A stretch of 64,000 bases of DNA from Gemmatimonadales bacterium (GCA_024278175.1 JAJRTS010000002.1:62001-126000), one strand, 5' to 3'. Shown: positions 16,989 to 27,016, counted from the stretch's first letter. The notes: a model not told the origin generated them from the letters alone. Translations and numbers: made by a program.

Positions 16989-17912
16989 ATGGGCGAAATG
17001 CGTTTTTTCTCCATGGCGTTTTTTCTGTTGCTGATGCTGGCCGCCTGCGGCAAAGACAAGACAAGTTCCGAGAGTGCGGAATCGTCCGAGCTGGCTGTCT
17101 GCGGCTGGGACGAGGTGTTTGTATTGAGCTTGAGCGGTCCCACGGACAGTGTCGGCACAATAACCTGGAGCTGGCGGGCGGAAGATTCGCCGGGACTGCC
17201 GGACTCGATGCGCGCTAAATTCGCCACCACCGACGAGTGCAAGCCGGTCGATAACGGCCGGGCGATCCTGATCACTTCATCAGCCGATGGAGTGGCGCTG
17301 GTGGAACGCTCCAGCAAAAAAATCCTGTTCTGGGCCTCGGCGGTCAACGCCCACAGCGCGGCGTTGCTGCCCGGCGGACTGGTGGCCGTGGCCGCCTCGC
17401 ACCGCCCGGAGCAGCCCGGCGACAGGCTGATCCTGTTCGCTCCCGGAACGCCGGGAAGGGAGATCGCCCATTACGAGCTCAACCGGGGCCACGGCGCTGT
17501 CTGGGACAGCGGCCGGGAGTTGCTCTACGCCCTGGCCGACGACTACGTGCGCGTGTTCCGGCTTGTGGGCGACGGCCCGGACCATGCGCTGCTTGAGGAC
17601 GCCGGCCGGATCGAGCTGCCGGAGCAAGGCGGCCACGACCTTTACCCGCTGCCCGGCCAGCGCTACCTGAGCATCAGCACCGGTACAAAATGCTGGCTGC
17701 TGGACAGGGATACCGGCGAAATCTTACCTCATCCGGAACTGGCCGGACAGGCCAGAGTCAAATCCATGAGCGTCAATCCTCGCGGCGGGCAACTGGCCTG
17801 GACACAGGCCGAGGGTGATAACTGGTGGGCTACGCGGCTCGGGATGCGTGGGCCGGAAAATGAAATCAGGCTGCCGGAGCGCAGAATCTACAAGGTGCGC
17901 TGGCTGGAGTAG
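16989..17912 (+). CDS. DUF6528-like lipoprotein
   Basis: A 307-residue lipoprotein, Cys20 in LLLMLAACGKDK. The mature part looks like a beta-propeller (repeated blocks of the style AVCGWDEVFVL, WSWRAEDSPGLP, AAGHR-like turns, HDLYPLPGQRYLSIST, KSMSVNPRGGQLAWTQAE) and resembles DUF6528 proteins, whose function is not known. Start: ATG at 16989 or 16998; a further upstream ATG at 16974 overlaps the M32 gene and only adds residues before the signal. It ends about 50 nt before a bidirectional terminator. The role is unknown; a surface propeller that binds or senses a ligand is a guess. Confidence 0.72.
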   Translation: MGEMRFFSMAFFLLLMLAACGKDKTSSESAESSELAVCGWDEVFVLSLSGPTDSVGTITWSWRAEDSPGLPDSMRAKFATTDECKPVDNGRAILITSSADGVALVERSSKKILFWASAVNAHSAALLPGGLVAVAASHRPEQPGDRLILFAPGTPGREIAHYELNRGHGAVWDSGRELLYALADDYVRVFRLVGDGPDHALLEDAGRIELPEQGGHDLYPLPGQRYLSISTGTKCWLLDRDTGEILPHPELAGQARVKSMSVNPRGGQLAWTQAEGDNWWATRLGMRGPENEIRLPERRIYKVRWLE

Positions 17913-17963
17913 GACGGACAGGGTGGTAGCTGATCAGTATCTCGAGTATCCGGCTGAGTAACA

Positions 17964-17994
17964 CAGAGGGGCCGCGCGAGCCGCGGCCCCTCTG
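17964..17994. terminator. Bidirectional terminator-like hairpin
   Basis: A perfect 13-bp stem CAGAGGGGCCGCG / CGCGGCCCCTCTG with a 5-nt loop between the convergent genes ending at 17912 and 18027. No T-tract. Confidence 0.75.
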
Positions 17995-18026
17995 CCATGG
18001 TATCATGCTGTTCCGCCGCCTGCCGG

Positions 18027-19013
18027 TCAGCCGCCGATCAGCAACAATTCCCAGTCCTCGCTGTGCACCGAACGCTCCATCGCCTCCAGCGCCGCGATAG
18101 GCGGAATCAGGCTGGCGTGGCTGCGAGGCTCCACTCCCGTCTGGAACATTTTGACAATAGCGGAATACATGTAGGCCGTGCCGTTTTCCACCTTGAAACG
18201 GGGCTTGATCTGCCGCATGCCCTGGCTCATCGCCACATGAACGTCCCAGTTGCGCACCGGCACGTAGGTGACAATCTGTCCGGCCGCGTACTTGAACTGG
18301 AACGTGTAGCGGCCGCCGTTGCGGGTGGCCCGCACGGCTTCCACGTCGTCGCCGAAAATCCTGAACAGCCTCTCCACCGTGTGAATGCCGTAAAAGAAAA
18401 TCCCACCGTACTTGCTGGTGATATCGCTGGGGCCGGTGACCACCACCGAGCGGATCTCGTCCGGATCAAGGGCGGCGACCTGGGCGGCCATGTCGTCAAC
18501 CTCCGGGCCGTAACCCACTCCACTCAGCGAGGTGACAGGGGTGCCCTTGCTCTCGGCGATCTCGATCAGCTTCAGCCCGTTTCTCACCCGGTAGCAGAAC
18601 GGCTTGTCCACGAAAGTGGGGATTCCGGCCTCGACAAACGGGATCGCCGCGGGGACGTGGTACCGGGCGTGACGGTGGTCGACAATCAGGGCGTCGATCT
18701 TGCCCATCAGCTCGCTCTGGTGTTTGACTATCTTGGGGATGCCGCCTTTTTGGGCGGCGTTGCGCGCGAACTCGTCGGTCTCGCCCCAGAGCGCCACCAC
18801 TTCCACTCCCGGAAACATCTTCTGCTCGTTGAACGTCTTGCCGATCCCGATCGTGTGGCTGTTCTCGGCGCCGATAATGCCGATGCGGATTTTTTTACCC
18901 GTTCCCTTGTCCGGAGCTCCCGGTGCGCTCCGCGCCCGGCCCGTGGCCGCCAGCGCCAGTGCGCCCAGCGCTCCCGCGCCCAGTGTGTGCATGAATTTTC
19001 GGCGGTCTGTCAT
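18027..19013 (-). CDS. Tat-exported Gfo/Idh/MocA-family oxidoreductase
   Basis: A 328-residue NAD(P)-dependent sugar oxidoreductase of the Gfo/Idh/MocA family. A twin-arginine signal (DRRKFMHTLGAGALGALALAA) comes first, then the Rossmann start KIRIGIIGAENSH and the family block VDKPFCYRV, matching the EKP catalytic motif with Asp for Glu. Tat export suggests it carries its folded cofactor across the membrane, as glucose-fructose oxidoreductase does. The ATG is preceded by CAGGAGGCTTAA. Such enzymes make 3-keto sugars, the substrates proposed for the DUF1080 family present at 10133, but that link is inference. It is monocistronic. Confidence 0.85.
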   Translation of the reverse strand: MTDRRKFMHTLGAGALGALALAATGRARSAPGAPDKGTGKKIRIGIIGAENSHTIGIGKTFNEQKMFPGVEVVALWGETDEFARNAAQKGGIPKIVKHQSELMGKIDALIVDHRHARYHVPAAIPFVEAGIPTFVDKPFCYRVRNGLKLIEIAESKGTPVTSLSGVGYGPEVDDMAAQVAALDPDEIRSVVVTGPSDITSKYGGIFFYGIHTVERLFRIFGDDVEAVRATRNGGRYTFQFKYAAGQIVTYVPVRNWDVHVAMSQGMRQIKPRFKVENGTAYMYSAIVKMFQTGVEPRSHASLIPPIAALEAMERSVHSEDWELLLIGG

Positions 19014-19072
19014 TTAAGCCTCCTGGCTTGTATTGATCTGGAATGCTGGTAAGTCCGGCAAAGAATAAACAG

Positions 19073-19100
19073 CGAGGGGGTCCGCTGCCGGACCCCCTCG
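19073..19100 (-). terminator. Terminator after trpB
   Basis: A perfect 12-bp stem CGAGGGGGTCCG / CGGACCCCCTCG with a 4-nt loop, 24 nt after the trpB stop. On the minus strand the hairpin is followed by a T-rich stretch (CTGTTTATTCTTT). Confidence 0.8.
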
Positions 19101-19124
19101 TGCAATAGACTCAACCAGTTAGCT

Positions 19125-20480
19125 TCAACCTACTTCCGGTACTTCTTTCAGCGCCTCGGTAATCATTTCCTCGGGATAGGCGTAGTCCTCGAGTTTATTT
19201 TCGTGGAACTTCTCGTAGGAGGAAAGGTCCAGGTGGCCGTGGCCGCTGAAATTGAAGGCGATACATTTTTCCTGCCCGCTTTCCTTGCATTTGAGCGCTT
19301 CGATGATTGCGGCGCGCACCGCGTGGGTGGTTTCCGGCGCGGGAATGATACCCTCGGTCTGGGCGAACAGCGTACCGGCCTCGAAACACTCGATCTGGTG
19401 CAGGCTCGTTGCCTCGATCAGCCCCAGGTCTTTCAGATGGCTCACCAGCGGAGCCATGCCGTGATAGCGCAGGCCACCGGCGTGGATTCCGGGCGGCACG
19501 AACACATGGCCCAGCGTGTGCATCTTCAGCAGCGGAGTCATCTGGCCAGTGTCGCCGAAATCATAACGGAAGGGGCCCTTGGTCAACGTGGGGCAGGCGG
19601 CCGGTTCGGTGGCGATAATCCGAATGTCCCTGCCGCCGAGCTTGTCGGGCACAAAGGGGAACACGAACCCGGCGAAATTACTGCCGCCGCCCGCGCAGCC
19701 GATCAGGATGTCGGGGAAGTCCCCGGCCACTTCGAACTGCTTTTTCGCTTCCTGGCCGATCACCGTCTGGTGGAGCATCACGTGGTTGAGCACGCTGCCC
19801 AGTGAGTAGTTGGTGTCATCGTGGGTGGCCGCGTCCTCCACCGCTTCGCTGATCGCCATCCCCAGGCTGCCGGTGGTGCCGGGGTAACGCTCGTTGAAAG
19901 CGCGTCCGGCCTGGGTCCGATCAGTGGGACTGGAATAAACCTCTGCGTTCCAGATGTGCATCAGGTTCTTGCGCATCGGTTTCTGCTCAAAGCTGACCCG
20001 CACCATGTAAACCGTGCACTCCAGGCCGAACCTGTGGCAGGCCAGCGCCAGCGCGCTGCCCCACTGGCCTGCGCCGGTTTCGGTGGCGATGCGCGTGATA
20101 CCGGCTTCCTTGTTGTAATAGGCCTGGGCCATGGAGGTGTTGGGCTTGTGGCTGCCGGCCGGGCTGACACTCTCGTTCTTGTAGTAGATCCTGGCCGGGG
20201 TACCGAGGGCCTTTTCCAGGTTTACTGCTCTGTGCAACGGAGTGGGGCGCCAGAGCTTGAGCGCTTCGTTAACCGGGTCGGGGATATCGATCCAGCGCTC
20301 GGCGGACATTTCCTGCTCGATAAGCGCCATCGGGAAAATCGGCGCCAGCGCTTCGGGGCCCAGCGGTTTACCGTCGGCCGGGTTGAGCGGCGGGGCCAGC
20401 GGCTGGGGCAGGTCGGCGGCCACGTTGTACCAACTCTGTATCATCTCGTTCTGAGAGAGGGTAATTCGGAAATCCGGCAT
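19125..20480 (-). CDS. trpB: Tryptophan synthase beta chain, TrpB2 type
   Basis: A 451-residue PLP enzyme that joins indole and serine to tryptophan. The PLP Lys112 is in AGSHKPN and the phosphate-binding loop is GCAGGGSNF. Length and blocks such as [20 protein letters not shown]-like [10 protein letters not shown], and the C-terminal [17 protein letters not shown] are those of the TrpB2 group, which often occurs without a TrpA partner; none is next to it here. The ATG at 20480 follows GGAGAAACGAA; the open frame continues 63 nt upstream without support. Monocistronic, with its own terminator. TrpB2 members may salvage indole or act on phosphoserine, which cannot be told apart here. Confidence 0.92.
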   Translation of the reverse strand: MPDFRITLSQNEMIQSWYNVAADLPQPLAPPLNPADGKPLGPEALAPIFPMALIEQEMSAERWIDIPDPVNEALKLWRPTPLHRAVNLEKALGTPARIYYKNESVSPAGSHKPNTSMAQAYYNKEAGITRIATETGAGQWGSALALACHRFGLECTVYMVRVSFEQKPMRKNLMHIWNAEVYSSPTDRTQAGRAFNERYPGTTGSLGMAISEAVEDAATHDDTNYSLGSVLNHVMLHQTVIGQEAKKQFEVAGDFPDILIGCAGGGSNFAGFVFPFVPDKLGGRDIRIIATEPAACPTLTKGPFRYDFGDTGQMTPLLKMHTLGHVFVPPGIHAGGLRYHGMAPLVSHLKDLGLIEATSLHQIECFEAGTLFAQTEGIIPAPETTHAVRAAIIEALKCKESGQEKCIAFNFSGHGHLDLSSYEKFHENKLEDYAYPEEMITEALKEVPEVG

Positions 20481-20582
20481 TTCGTTTCTCCGTGATATGC
20501 GTAACTGAATGGATTCGGACAGGCTGATCAAGTAGGAATGCAATAGTTAACATGCGCTACAGTCCGTGTCAAATATTTTTCA

Positions 20583-20825
20583 GAGACCTTTGATTAAATC
20601 AAAGCATGGTGAGGGGGAGAGGCAAAACCTTTTTAAAAAGGTTCTTTTCTCTCCCCCTCACACTCCCCCACTCTTTTTCCAAAACTTTTTATCAAGGGGC
20701 ATATCTTTCGGTCAGATCATGTAGTTATAATTAACAACCCCTGCATTCTCTTTTGATCCACAAAGATGAGTGAGATGAAAAAACTTCCTCAAAACAATTC
20801 AGTCGTCCAATTTTTCAAAGGTCTC
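20583..20825 (-). repeat. MITE-like repeat family 1, copy B, with target duplication
   Basis: A 243-bp element in inverse orientation to copies A and C. Perfect 11-bp terminal inverted repeats GAGACCTTTGA / TCAAAGGTCTC. It is flanked on both sides by TTTCA (20578-20582 and 20826-20830), a 5-bp target duplication. The long internal palindrome is at 20609-20661. Non-coding. Confidence 0.92.
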
Positions 20826-20938
20826 TTTCAATTCAAGCCTGAGTTCCGCTCCGGGGCGGCCGCAATTGCGGATGGGAAGGTGTTTGCTGAAAACAACGAT
20901 CAGCTTACAGGCAATACAATTCACCGGACAAACAGCCA

Positions 20939-23252
20939 TCAGAACTCCCATTCGAACCCGAACACCGGCAGAAGACTCCACTGGTCATACCTGTCACGCT
21001 GGTTTTCCAGTTCGTTCCAATAGTAAGCCGCCAGGTTCTTCCGGTTGTAGAGGTTCCAGATGTCCAGAAAGACGATCAGGTTCGAGTTGCGGAAGTTGAA
21101 GCGCCGGTCGATCCGGAAGTTCAGCGAATGGTAGGCCGGCAGCCTGCTTCCGTTGATCCGGCTCAGATCGTAGATCCCCGAGTTGCGCGCAGTCGATTCC
21201 TGGATGTCAAAGGGTGTATAAGGCCGTCCACCGGCCGCCACCCAGCGCACACTGTACTCCCACTTCTCACTGGCGATATAGCCGCCCTCCATGCTCATCA
21301 GCCATCTGTTGCCGAACACCCTGTCGCGCCAGACTTTGTCGTATCCGCGGTAACGGGACTGATAGAGCGAGCCACTGAGAAGCCCGTAAAAATCCTTCGC
21401 CAGTTTTTTCTGCAGCACCAGCTCCACACCCCGGGCCGAGGCCCGCCCGTTATCGGTAAGCTTCTCGTAGCTCCCGCCCTCGTCGGCCACGAACAGCGCC
21501 GGTTTGGCCGGATCCAGCGGAAAGTTATGGTACTCCTTATCGTAGACCTCCAGGGTCAGCCTCGTGTTCTCGGTGAGCAGATGGTTGATTCCGGCTATGT
21601 AATGGTAGGCCACCGGGTCGCGAAGTTTCTCGAACTCAGGGTTGACCGAAAGCATGGCCAGCGGCAGGGTCTGGAAGTAGACTCCCGCCGAACCGGTGAA
21701 CGAGGTCCTGTCCGTGAACTTGTAGTTGAACGAAAAACGCGGGGAGACGTGCGTTTTGCCGGCCAGTGAAAAATAATCGACCCGGAGACCGGGATTAAGC
21801 TCGAACCTGTCGGTGGGGTTGTAGATCCAGGTAAGGAACCCGCCGAGCCTGACCGCTGTAATTTTGCGCTCGATATTCAGCGATGGCAACACGTTTCCAT
21901 ACTGGTCGCGGTAGGCTTTGGAGTACGAGTCATAGTCGTTGGACACATGGCTGGCCTCGAAGCCGAACTTGATCCGGTTGGCGCTGTCGAACCGGTAATT
22001 AAGTAACATTGCGCAGGTTAAGCGAACGCTCGCTCGTGTTGTCCCGGAACAGCAGGCTGTCGCCGGCGGTCTTGCGGTACGTGTCCTCATAGGAGGTGTA
22101 CATGTTGGACAGGCTCGTCTCCATCCGCCAGTTCCGTCCTCCGCTCCAGCGCCAGTTGGCTCCGATCAGGTTCTCCACGTTGTCTGTTTTGCCGTAGGCC
22201 TGGTCGCTCTCATCGAGCGCGGTTTCCTTATCGAAATTGATGTGATCGATTCCGGCCACGCCGATTATCGCCAGTTGGTTGTTGGCCGAAAGATCGAACA
22301 CGGCCTTGCCCTGGTAGTCGCTGTACTGGGGCGCCACACCAGTGCCGATCGCACCGACCAGCAGGTCCAGATAGCTCTTACGCGCCGAGAACATCCACGA
22401 GCCGCGGCCGCCGGAGAGCGGTCCCTCTCCAATGAAACCCAGCCCGGCCAGGTTCATGTCCACCTGAGCGTCGAACTGTTCGCGGTTGCCCTCGCGAAAG
22501 CGTAACTCCATCACGGAGGAGAGCCGGTTGCCGTAGGCGGCCGAGAATCCGCCCGCACTGAAATTGACATCCTGCAGGAAGTCGACATTGAGCAATCCAA
22601 TCGGCCCCGACGAGTTGCCCTGCTGAGGGTAGTGGTTGATATTGGGAATCTGCATGTTATCGAGATAGAACGCGTTCTCGGCCGGGTTGCCCCCGCGTAC
22701 GATCAGTCCATTGACATTGTCGTTGACCTTGGCGATACTGGGCAATACGCTCACAATCCGGCTCACGTCACCGGCAGAGCCCGGTGCGCGGCGGATTTCC
22801 TCGTGGGAGAAGTTGACCGTGCTCACCGGTTCCTGCTCAGCCTGAGCGAAATAGCCGGCCTCCACGGTGATCCCTTCTATCTCGAACACGGTCATCCGCA
22901 GCACGGCGCGCAGCACCGTGCTGCGGCCAGAGCGCACGATCACGTCCGAGCGCGTCAGAGTTTCGTAGCCCGTGAAGGAAAACCGCACGGAATAGCTGCC
23001 CACCGGCACGCCCTCGATACGGAACCGGCCCCCGCTGTCGGCCACCGCGCCGAAGGAGGTACCGGCCATCGTTATGCTGGCCCCGGCCAGGGGGTAACTT
23101 GTTTCCGCGTCCAGCACGCGCCCGGAAATTGTGCTTCGCCGGGTTTTGCCTTCAGCGTCAGCGGCCGGCACTTCGCAGCGGGCAAGCCGCGCCTGCCCCG
23201 CCAGCAGCAGCGATATCACCACCGCCCGGAAAAGATGTGTCCTTAGCGTCAC
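20939..23252 (-). pseudogene. TonB-dependent receptor with a frameshift
   Basis: Two overlapping frames together make one complete receptor. The N-terminal part (23252 to about 22000) has a signal peptide, a carboxypeptidase-regulatory-like domain (STISGRVLDAETSYPLAGASI) and a TonB plug (GLIVRGGNPAENAFYLDNMQIP). The C-terminal part (about 22009 to 20939) is the beta-barrel and ends in the aromatic FGFEWEF expected of an outer-membrane protein. Reading must shift by one base near 22001-22010, where the first frame meets TAA just as barrel sequence (LLNYRFDSANRIKFGFEAS) begins in the other frame. This is a recent mutation or a sequencing error, since both halves are otherwise intact. The start is GTG with AAGGAACTTATC before it. 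A TetR gene lies 120 bp upstream. Confidence 0.85.
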
Positions 23253-23372
23253 GATAAGTTCCTTAGTGTAGTTGGTTGGCTTCCTCAGGTGCCGGTCACT
23301 CCGGCGAAGGTTGTCACTGCTGCCCTGCTTTTTCGTCCATGGATAAAAATTGTATAGTTATGATATAAGCCC

Positions 23373-23939
23373 CTAGTTACCGCTGTTCTTCAGGGCAGCT
23401 TCGATTACCACACCCCCCACCTCGGTCAGTGCATCGACAATCTCCTCATCGCTGTTCCGGGTGATAATGCCCGACCAGATCAGGGTGGCAAGGCCGTGAG
23501 TGTATGTCCACATTTTGGAGAGCAAGCCGTATTTTTCTTCGGTGGTCAGCGAGGTCAGCCGCTCGTCCCGGCCCATCTGCCCGATAAAGACTTTCATGAA
23601 ATCATCGACTTTCCCGTTCAGCGCATCACGCTCCAGGAACATGGCCCTGAACAGCTCCCGCTCCTCGCGGGCGAACACGGCATAGCCGGTGCCGATATTT
23701 CTGAACACCATGGCCGTGTAGGGTCTGGCCGTGTACTCCAGCAGCAGGTTCCCGGCCATGATCAGCACCTCCCGTTTCAGCTCCCGCATCGAGGCGTAGT
23801 GCTGGTAGACCGGGGCTGTGTACGAGTTGAGCTTTTTGGCGATATTGCGCGCGGTCAGGCTGGCCATGCCGCGCTTGCGGACGATCTGGAACGCGGCGGC
23901 GGCGACTGCGTCTTTGCTGAACCTCTCCGGGGGGGGCAT
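23373..23939 (-). CDS. TetR/AcrR-family transcriptional regulator
   Basis: A 188-residue regulator. The N-terminal helix-turn-helix is typical (DAVAAAAFQIVRKRG, then SLTARNIAKKLN, then APVYQHYASMRELKREVL); the C-terminal ligand domain (about residues 75-188) contains a WTYTHGLATLIWSG block common in TetR proteins. The ATG at 23939 is chosen because GAGGAAAACCAG precedes it; the frame extends to a TTG at 23972 that falls in the probable operator. It lies directly upstream of, and codirectional with, the TonB receptor gene, which it probably controls along with itself. Ligand unknown. Confidence 0.88.
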   Translation of the reverse strand: MPPPERFSKDAVAAAAFQIVRKRGMASLTARNIAKKLNSYTAPVYQHYASMRELKREVLIMAGNLLLEYTARPYTAMVFRNIGTGYAVFAREERELFRAMFLERDALNGKVDDFMKVFIGQMGRDERLTSLTTEEKYGLLSKMWTYTHGLATLIWSGIITRNSDEEIVDALTEVGGVVIEAALKNSGN

Positions 23940-23971
23940 CTGGTTTTCCTCGTTGACGCAATAGGATAACA

Positions 23972-24005
23972 ATCGTTAGATAACATACGATATATAACAT
24001 ACGTT
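23972..24005. promoter_or_regulatory. Candidate TetR operator
   Basis: Upstream of the TetR start lies an imperfect palindrome with outer arms ATCGT and ACGAT at 23972-23991. It overlaps a direct repeat in which TAACATACG occurs twice, 13 nt apart (from 23981 and from 23995 approximately). Position and repeat layout suit autoregulation. Confidence 0.45.
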
Positions 24006-24222
24006 TTTTATAATGTCAAAGTTTTTTCTTCTTTTTTTCAACCAGTGCGAATTTAACGTGGAATATCTTTACGCATTAGTGGAAAACGTGGCGGGGGAGC
24101 GGGCGATAAGGGCGATCGGCCGCTTCCCGGCAGAAGGGAAGCTAACTCCTTGACCGGAACAGAAGAGTCCAGTCCGCGGAAAGACCGACCGCCCTGACCA
24201 CAAGCCGGTTTTTCTCTCCCGG

Positions 24223-25194
24223 TCATGCTATCGACACATCGTCCGACCGGGTAGACTCCAGGAAGAAGTTATAGCAGTTGTCCTTATTCTTTTTGTCCGC
24301 TCTCAATTTCATGGCCTGCCGCGGATGCTGATTCAGGTATCCGCTGATGCCGTAGATGTCGTTGAAGCCCCATTCGATAGAATTGCGCAGCGGCACGAAC
24401 TGTTCCTGGATAACCTTATATACCGGGCGCACGTCGAATTTGGGATTCTTCAGGAAATTCAGCAGCAGTTCCAGGTTGCAGTTGCCCGCTCCCCGGCCGA
24501 TACCGTTAACCGTGGCGTCGAGCAGATTGACCCCGTCGATAATCGACTGCTGCGTGTTGGAGAAAGCGAGTTGTTGATTGTTATGGGCGTGGAAACCGAG
24601 CTCTTTGTCCGGGGCGTATTTCCGATATAATTCCAGGTAATATGTAATCTGTTCAGAGTAGAAGGCTCCGAAACTGTCCACCAGATACAGGTAGTCGATT
24701 TCCTCGATCTCATTGGCCTGGCTCAGCGCTTCGATCAGGTCGCTTTCTATCGCCGCCGAGATGGCCATGATATTGATCGTGGTCTGGTAGCCCAGGTCCT
24801 TGCAGCGCTTAACAAGGTCGATACCCTTGTCGATGTCGGGCACGTAACAGGCCGTGCGGATCATGTCCATCGGGCTTTCATCGGCGTGGTTCAATTTCGA
24901 GACATCCACGCGGCCCACATCGTACATCACGGCCACGGCCGGGCGAAAATCAGACTCGCAGGAGTCGATAACTTCCTTGAGGTCGTCCTCATCGCAGAAA
25001 TTCCACTTGCCGTATTTTTCCCTGGTGTATTCATCACTCTCTTCCAGTTTTTTCCCGAGCTCGATTATATCAACGCCGGCTTCGCAAATTGCGCGGTACA
25101 CCGCCTTGACGAAATCGATTGAAAACTGATAATTGTTTATCAATCCTCCGTCGCGGATTGTACAGTCGAGAACCTTGATTTCCTCACGATACAT
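24223..25194 (-). CDS. HMGL-like aldolase (DRE-TIM metallolyase family)
   Basis: A 323-residue member of the family that includes 4-hydroxy-2-oxovalerate aldolase, HMG-CoA lyase and isopropylmalate synthase. The DRE motif is DCTIRDGG at about residues 9-16, and the metal-binding HAHNN and GIGRGAGN follow in the right order, so a divalent metal and a retro-aldol or Claisen reaction are expected. It is closest in style to 4-hydroxy-2-oxovalerate aldolase-like proteins found in polysaccharide or nucleotide-sugar clusters; the partner acetaldehyde dehydrogenase is absent. The ATG at 25194 has AAGGAG nine bases upstream, whereas the frame extends 72 nt further without a ribosome site. Monocistronic. 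Product unknown. Confidence 0.83.
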   Translation of the reverse strand: MYREEIKVLDCTIRDGGLINNYQFSIDFVKAVYRAICEAGVDIIELGKKLEESDEYTREKYGKWNFCDEDDLKEVIDSCESDFRPAVAVMYDVGRVDVSKLNHADESPMDMIRTACYVPDIDKGIDLVKRCKDLGYQTTINIMAISAAIESDLIEALSQANEIEEIDYLYLVDSFGAFYSEQITYYLELYRKYAPDKELGFHAHNNQQLAFSNTQQSIIDGVNLLDATVNGIGRGAGNCNLELLLNFLKNPKFDVRPVYKVIQEQFVPLRNSIEWGFNDIYGISGYLNQHPRQAMKLRADKKNKDNCYNFFLESTRSDDVSIA

Positions 25195-25697
25195 CTGAGA
25201 AGTCTCCTTTTGGTAATAGTCCGTAATTGCTGAATTGAGCTGTTGGAGATCTGATAATCGGCTCAAGTTATAGTTTGCCAGAACAGAAGATTAGTCAAAT
25301 TGCGCAAAAACATCAAGAGTATGTAAAAAAGCAGATAACCAATAGTTCGTTCCGATATTCTCGGCCCCACCCTGGCCCGGCTTGAGATAATTTAACGTTC
25401 CTGCGCGCCGTTTACACCCTCGTCCGTCTCATCGGGATATTGATATTGTTCCCGCACGGAACGGGACACGTACTGGGCATAGTCGGGGATTGCAGACTTA
25501 ACGCTGAAATCCGCGCTGCTAATGCATTTGTCGAGGAGTGCTCAGAGGGAGCGGTTGTTATCAGTCCGTGTGGAAGAAACAGATCGTGCAGCCGGTATCC
25601 TACAACAGCCAGGGATAAAACTACTAACAGGGAGGGTGTTGAAAGTTTTTATACGTTCCTTATATAAGCTCTGAGATATCGTTCCAGCTTGGTTTGC
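25195..25697. other. Intergenic region, no gene seen
   Basis: About 500 bp between the aldolase start and the hairpin behind the porin gene. Short open frames occur on both strands, but none has a ribosome site or recognisable sequence. It should contain the aldolase promoter. Confidence 0.5.
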
Positions 25698-25734
25698 GGC
25701 AGCCGCGGCGGCAATCCATGCCGTCGCGGCTGCC
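25698..25734. terminator. Terminator-like hairpin after the porin gene
   Basis: A 16-bp stem with one mismatch, GGCAGCCGCGGCGGCA / TGCCGTCGCGGCTGCC, loop ATCCA. It begins 50 nt after the porin stop on the minus strand. No clear T-tract follows. Confidence 0.7.
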
Positions 25735-25783
25735 GGATTACCACCCACTCATCATAATCCGGGGACCAGCAGAGTTGTTTCCG

Positions 25784-27016
25784 CTAGAAAGAAACGGTCA
25801 GCATACTGTAGAGCCAATATGCTGTCTCATCTCCCTTTAGGCTCTTGAAAGCATCGCCGGGAGAAAAGACTGAAAAGCCCAGAACTGCGTTATAATTCTT
25901 CCTGGTATTAAATACCAGAGTAAGGTCCAGCTCGTTCCCGAGTGAATTTTCTCCGGCGGCATTATCCTCCGCATAGCGGAAAATGTGGAAATCTCCCTTG
26001 AGCAAAACCTTGGGATGGAGCTTGGTCTGGGCTTTAAGCATGATATCCACCAGTCCAAGGCCATTCGTTTGGGCGGGGATATTGGTGAAATAGTCCATAT
26101 AACCATAGAATTTATGGTTAGTGGCATACAGGGTGTTGAAAGTATTGATCTTGTTATCAGCGGGGTTGTCATCACCGGAGAGGTAGTCCAGGCCAAAACC
26201 CAGCCGGGACTTCCGGTCATTGAAACGATAACCGGCGTCCAGGGCAAAAAGACTGGTGCTGATATCGGCGGCCCCCAGGCTGCCACGCTGGAGGGCGGCC
26301 TCGATGTCGTAATTAAAACCACTTGATTCGCCAATAAGATGTACCCCGAAGGTCTGCCTGCTGAGCATTTTGTCGTTAGCCGGGTTCCGCTTGTTGTTGC
26401 GTTCGGCTATCAGGTAGAACCGGGGTGCGAACGCCTTCTTGCGGCCAATCTCCAGATCGAGACCGGCAATCGAATTATCACGGCTCTCATTCGACTCATA
26501 TCTGTCGTTCAGAGTCGCTCCCCAGACTTCAGCCCGGACATCCGGATTTTCATAGTACAGCCTGGCGCCGTCGAATGAACGCCCTACGTTGCTCCAGCCC
26601 ACCGGACCGATCAGGCGTTCCCCTCCGAAAGCTATTTCCATCCGTCCGGCTTTCATGGTCAGGCCGGTCGCCCCGAGCAGGTTGTCCAACTGGATATAAC
26701 CCTGGTGGAGGTCCAGATTGCTTGTACTGCCAAGGGTGGATGGCTCCGAACCCAGCCTGCGTGAATCCTGAAACTGAACAAATGACTTTACGTTATCCGC
26801 AAGCTCCATGCTCAAGCCTATCCTGGTGCGCAGCAGGGAGTAATTGTCAGCCTTATTCGCTGAATTAAAACTCCTGTCGTCCACTTCCGAGCGCAACCGA
26901 ACCTGGCCACTGATAGATACGGCGTCGGACAATTGCTCGGCTTTCAATCCGGAAGGAAGGAACAGGCACATGGCTGCTATGAATGAATAAAACAATACTT
27001 TTGCCTTTGACAACAC
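25784..27016 (-). CDS. Alginate-export-type outer-membrane porin
   Basis: About 410 residues with a signal peptide (VLFYSFIAAMCLFLPSGLKA) and alternating beta-strands to a C-terminal Phe (YSMLTVSF), as in outer-membrane barrels. Family blocks are LRTRIGLSMEL, KAGRMEIAFGGERLIGPVGWSNVGRSFDGARL and repeated GLDLEIG/GFGLDYLSGDD strands, which match the alginate export (AlgE-like) porin family. It probably passes anionic or neutral oligosaccharides. Two GTG codons compete for the start; the second, at 27016, is preferred because AAGGAG lies 5 nt before it. The long leader contains a Fur-box-like sequence. Monocistronic. Confidence 0.83.
   Translation of the reverse strand: MLSKAKVLFYSFIAAMCLFLPSGLKAEQLSDAVSISGQVRLRSEVDDRSFNSANKADNYSLLRTRIGLSMELADNVKSFVQFQDSRRLGSEPSTLGSTSNLDLHQGYIQLDNLLGATGLTMKAGRMEIAFGGERLIGPVGWSNVGRSFDGARLYYENPDVRAEVWGATLNDRYESNESRDNSIAGLDLEIGRKKAFAPRFYLIAERNNKRNPANDKMLSRQTFGVHLIGESSGFNYDIEAALQRGSLGAADISTSLFALDAGYRFNDRKSRLGFGLDYLSGDDNPADNKINTFNTLYATNHKFYGYMDYFTNIPAQTNGLGLVDIMLKAQTKLHPKVLLKGDFHIFRYAEDNAAGENSLGNELDLTLVFNTRKNYNAVLGFSVFSPGDAFKSLKGDETAYWLYSMLTVSF

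Noticed and set aside
25440-25667. 75-codon frame in the gap between the aldolase and porin genes
   Set aside because: No ribosome site and no recognisable sequence.
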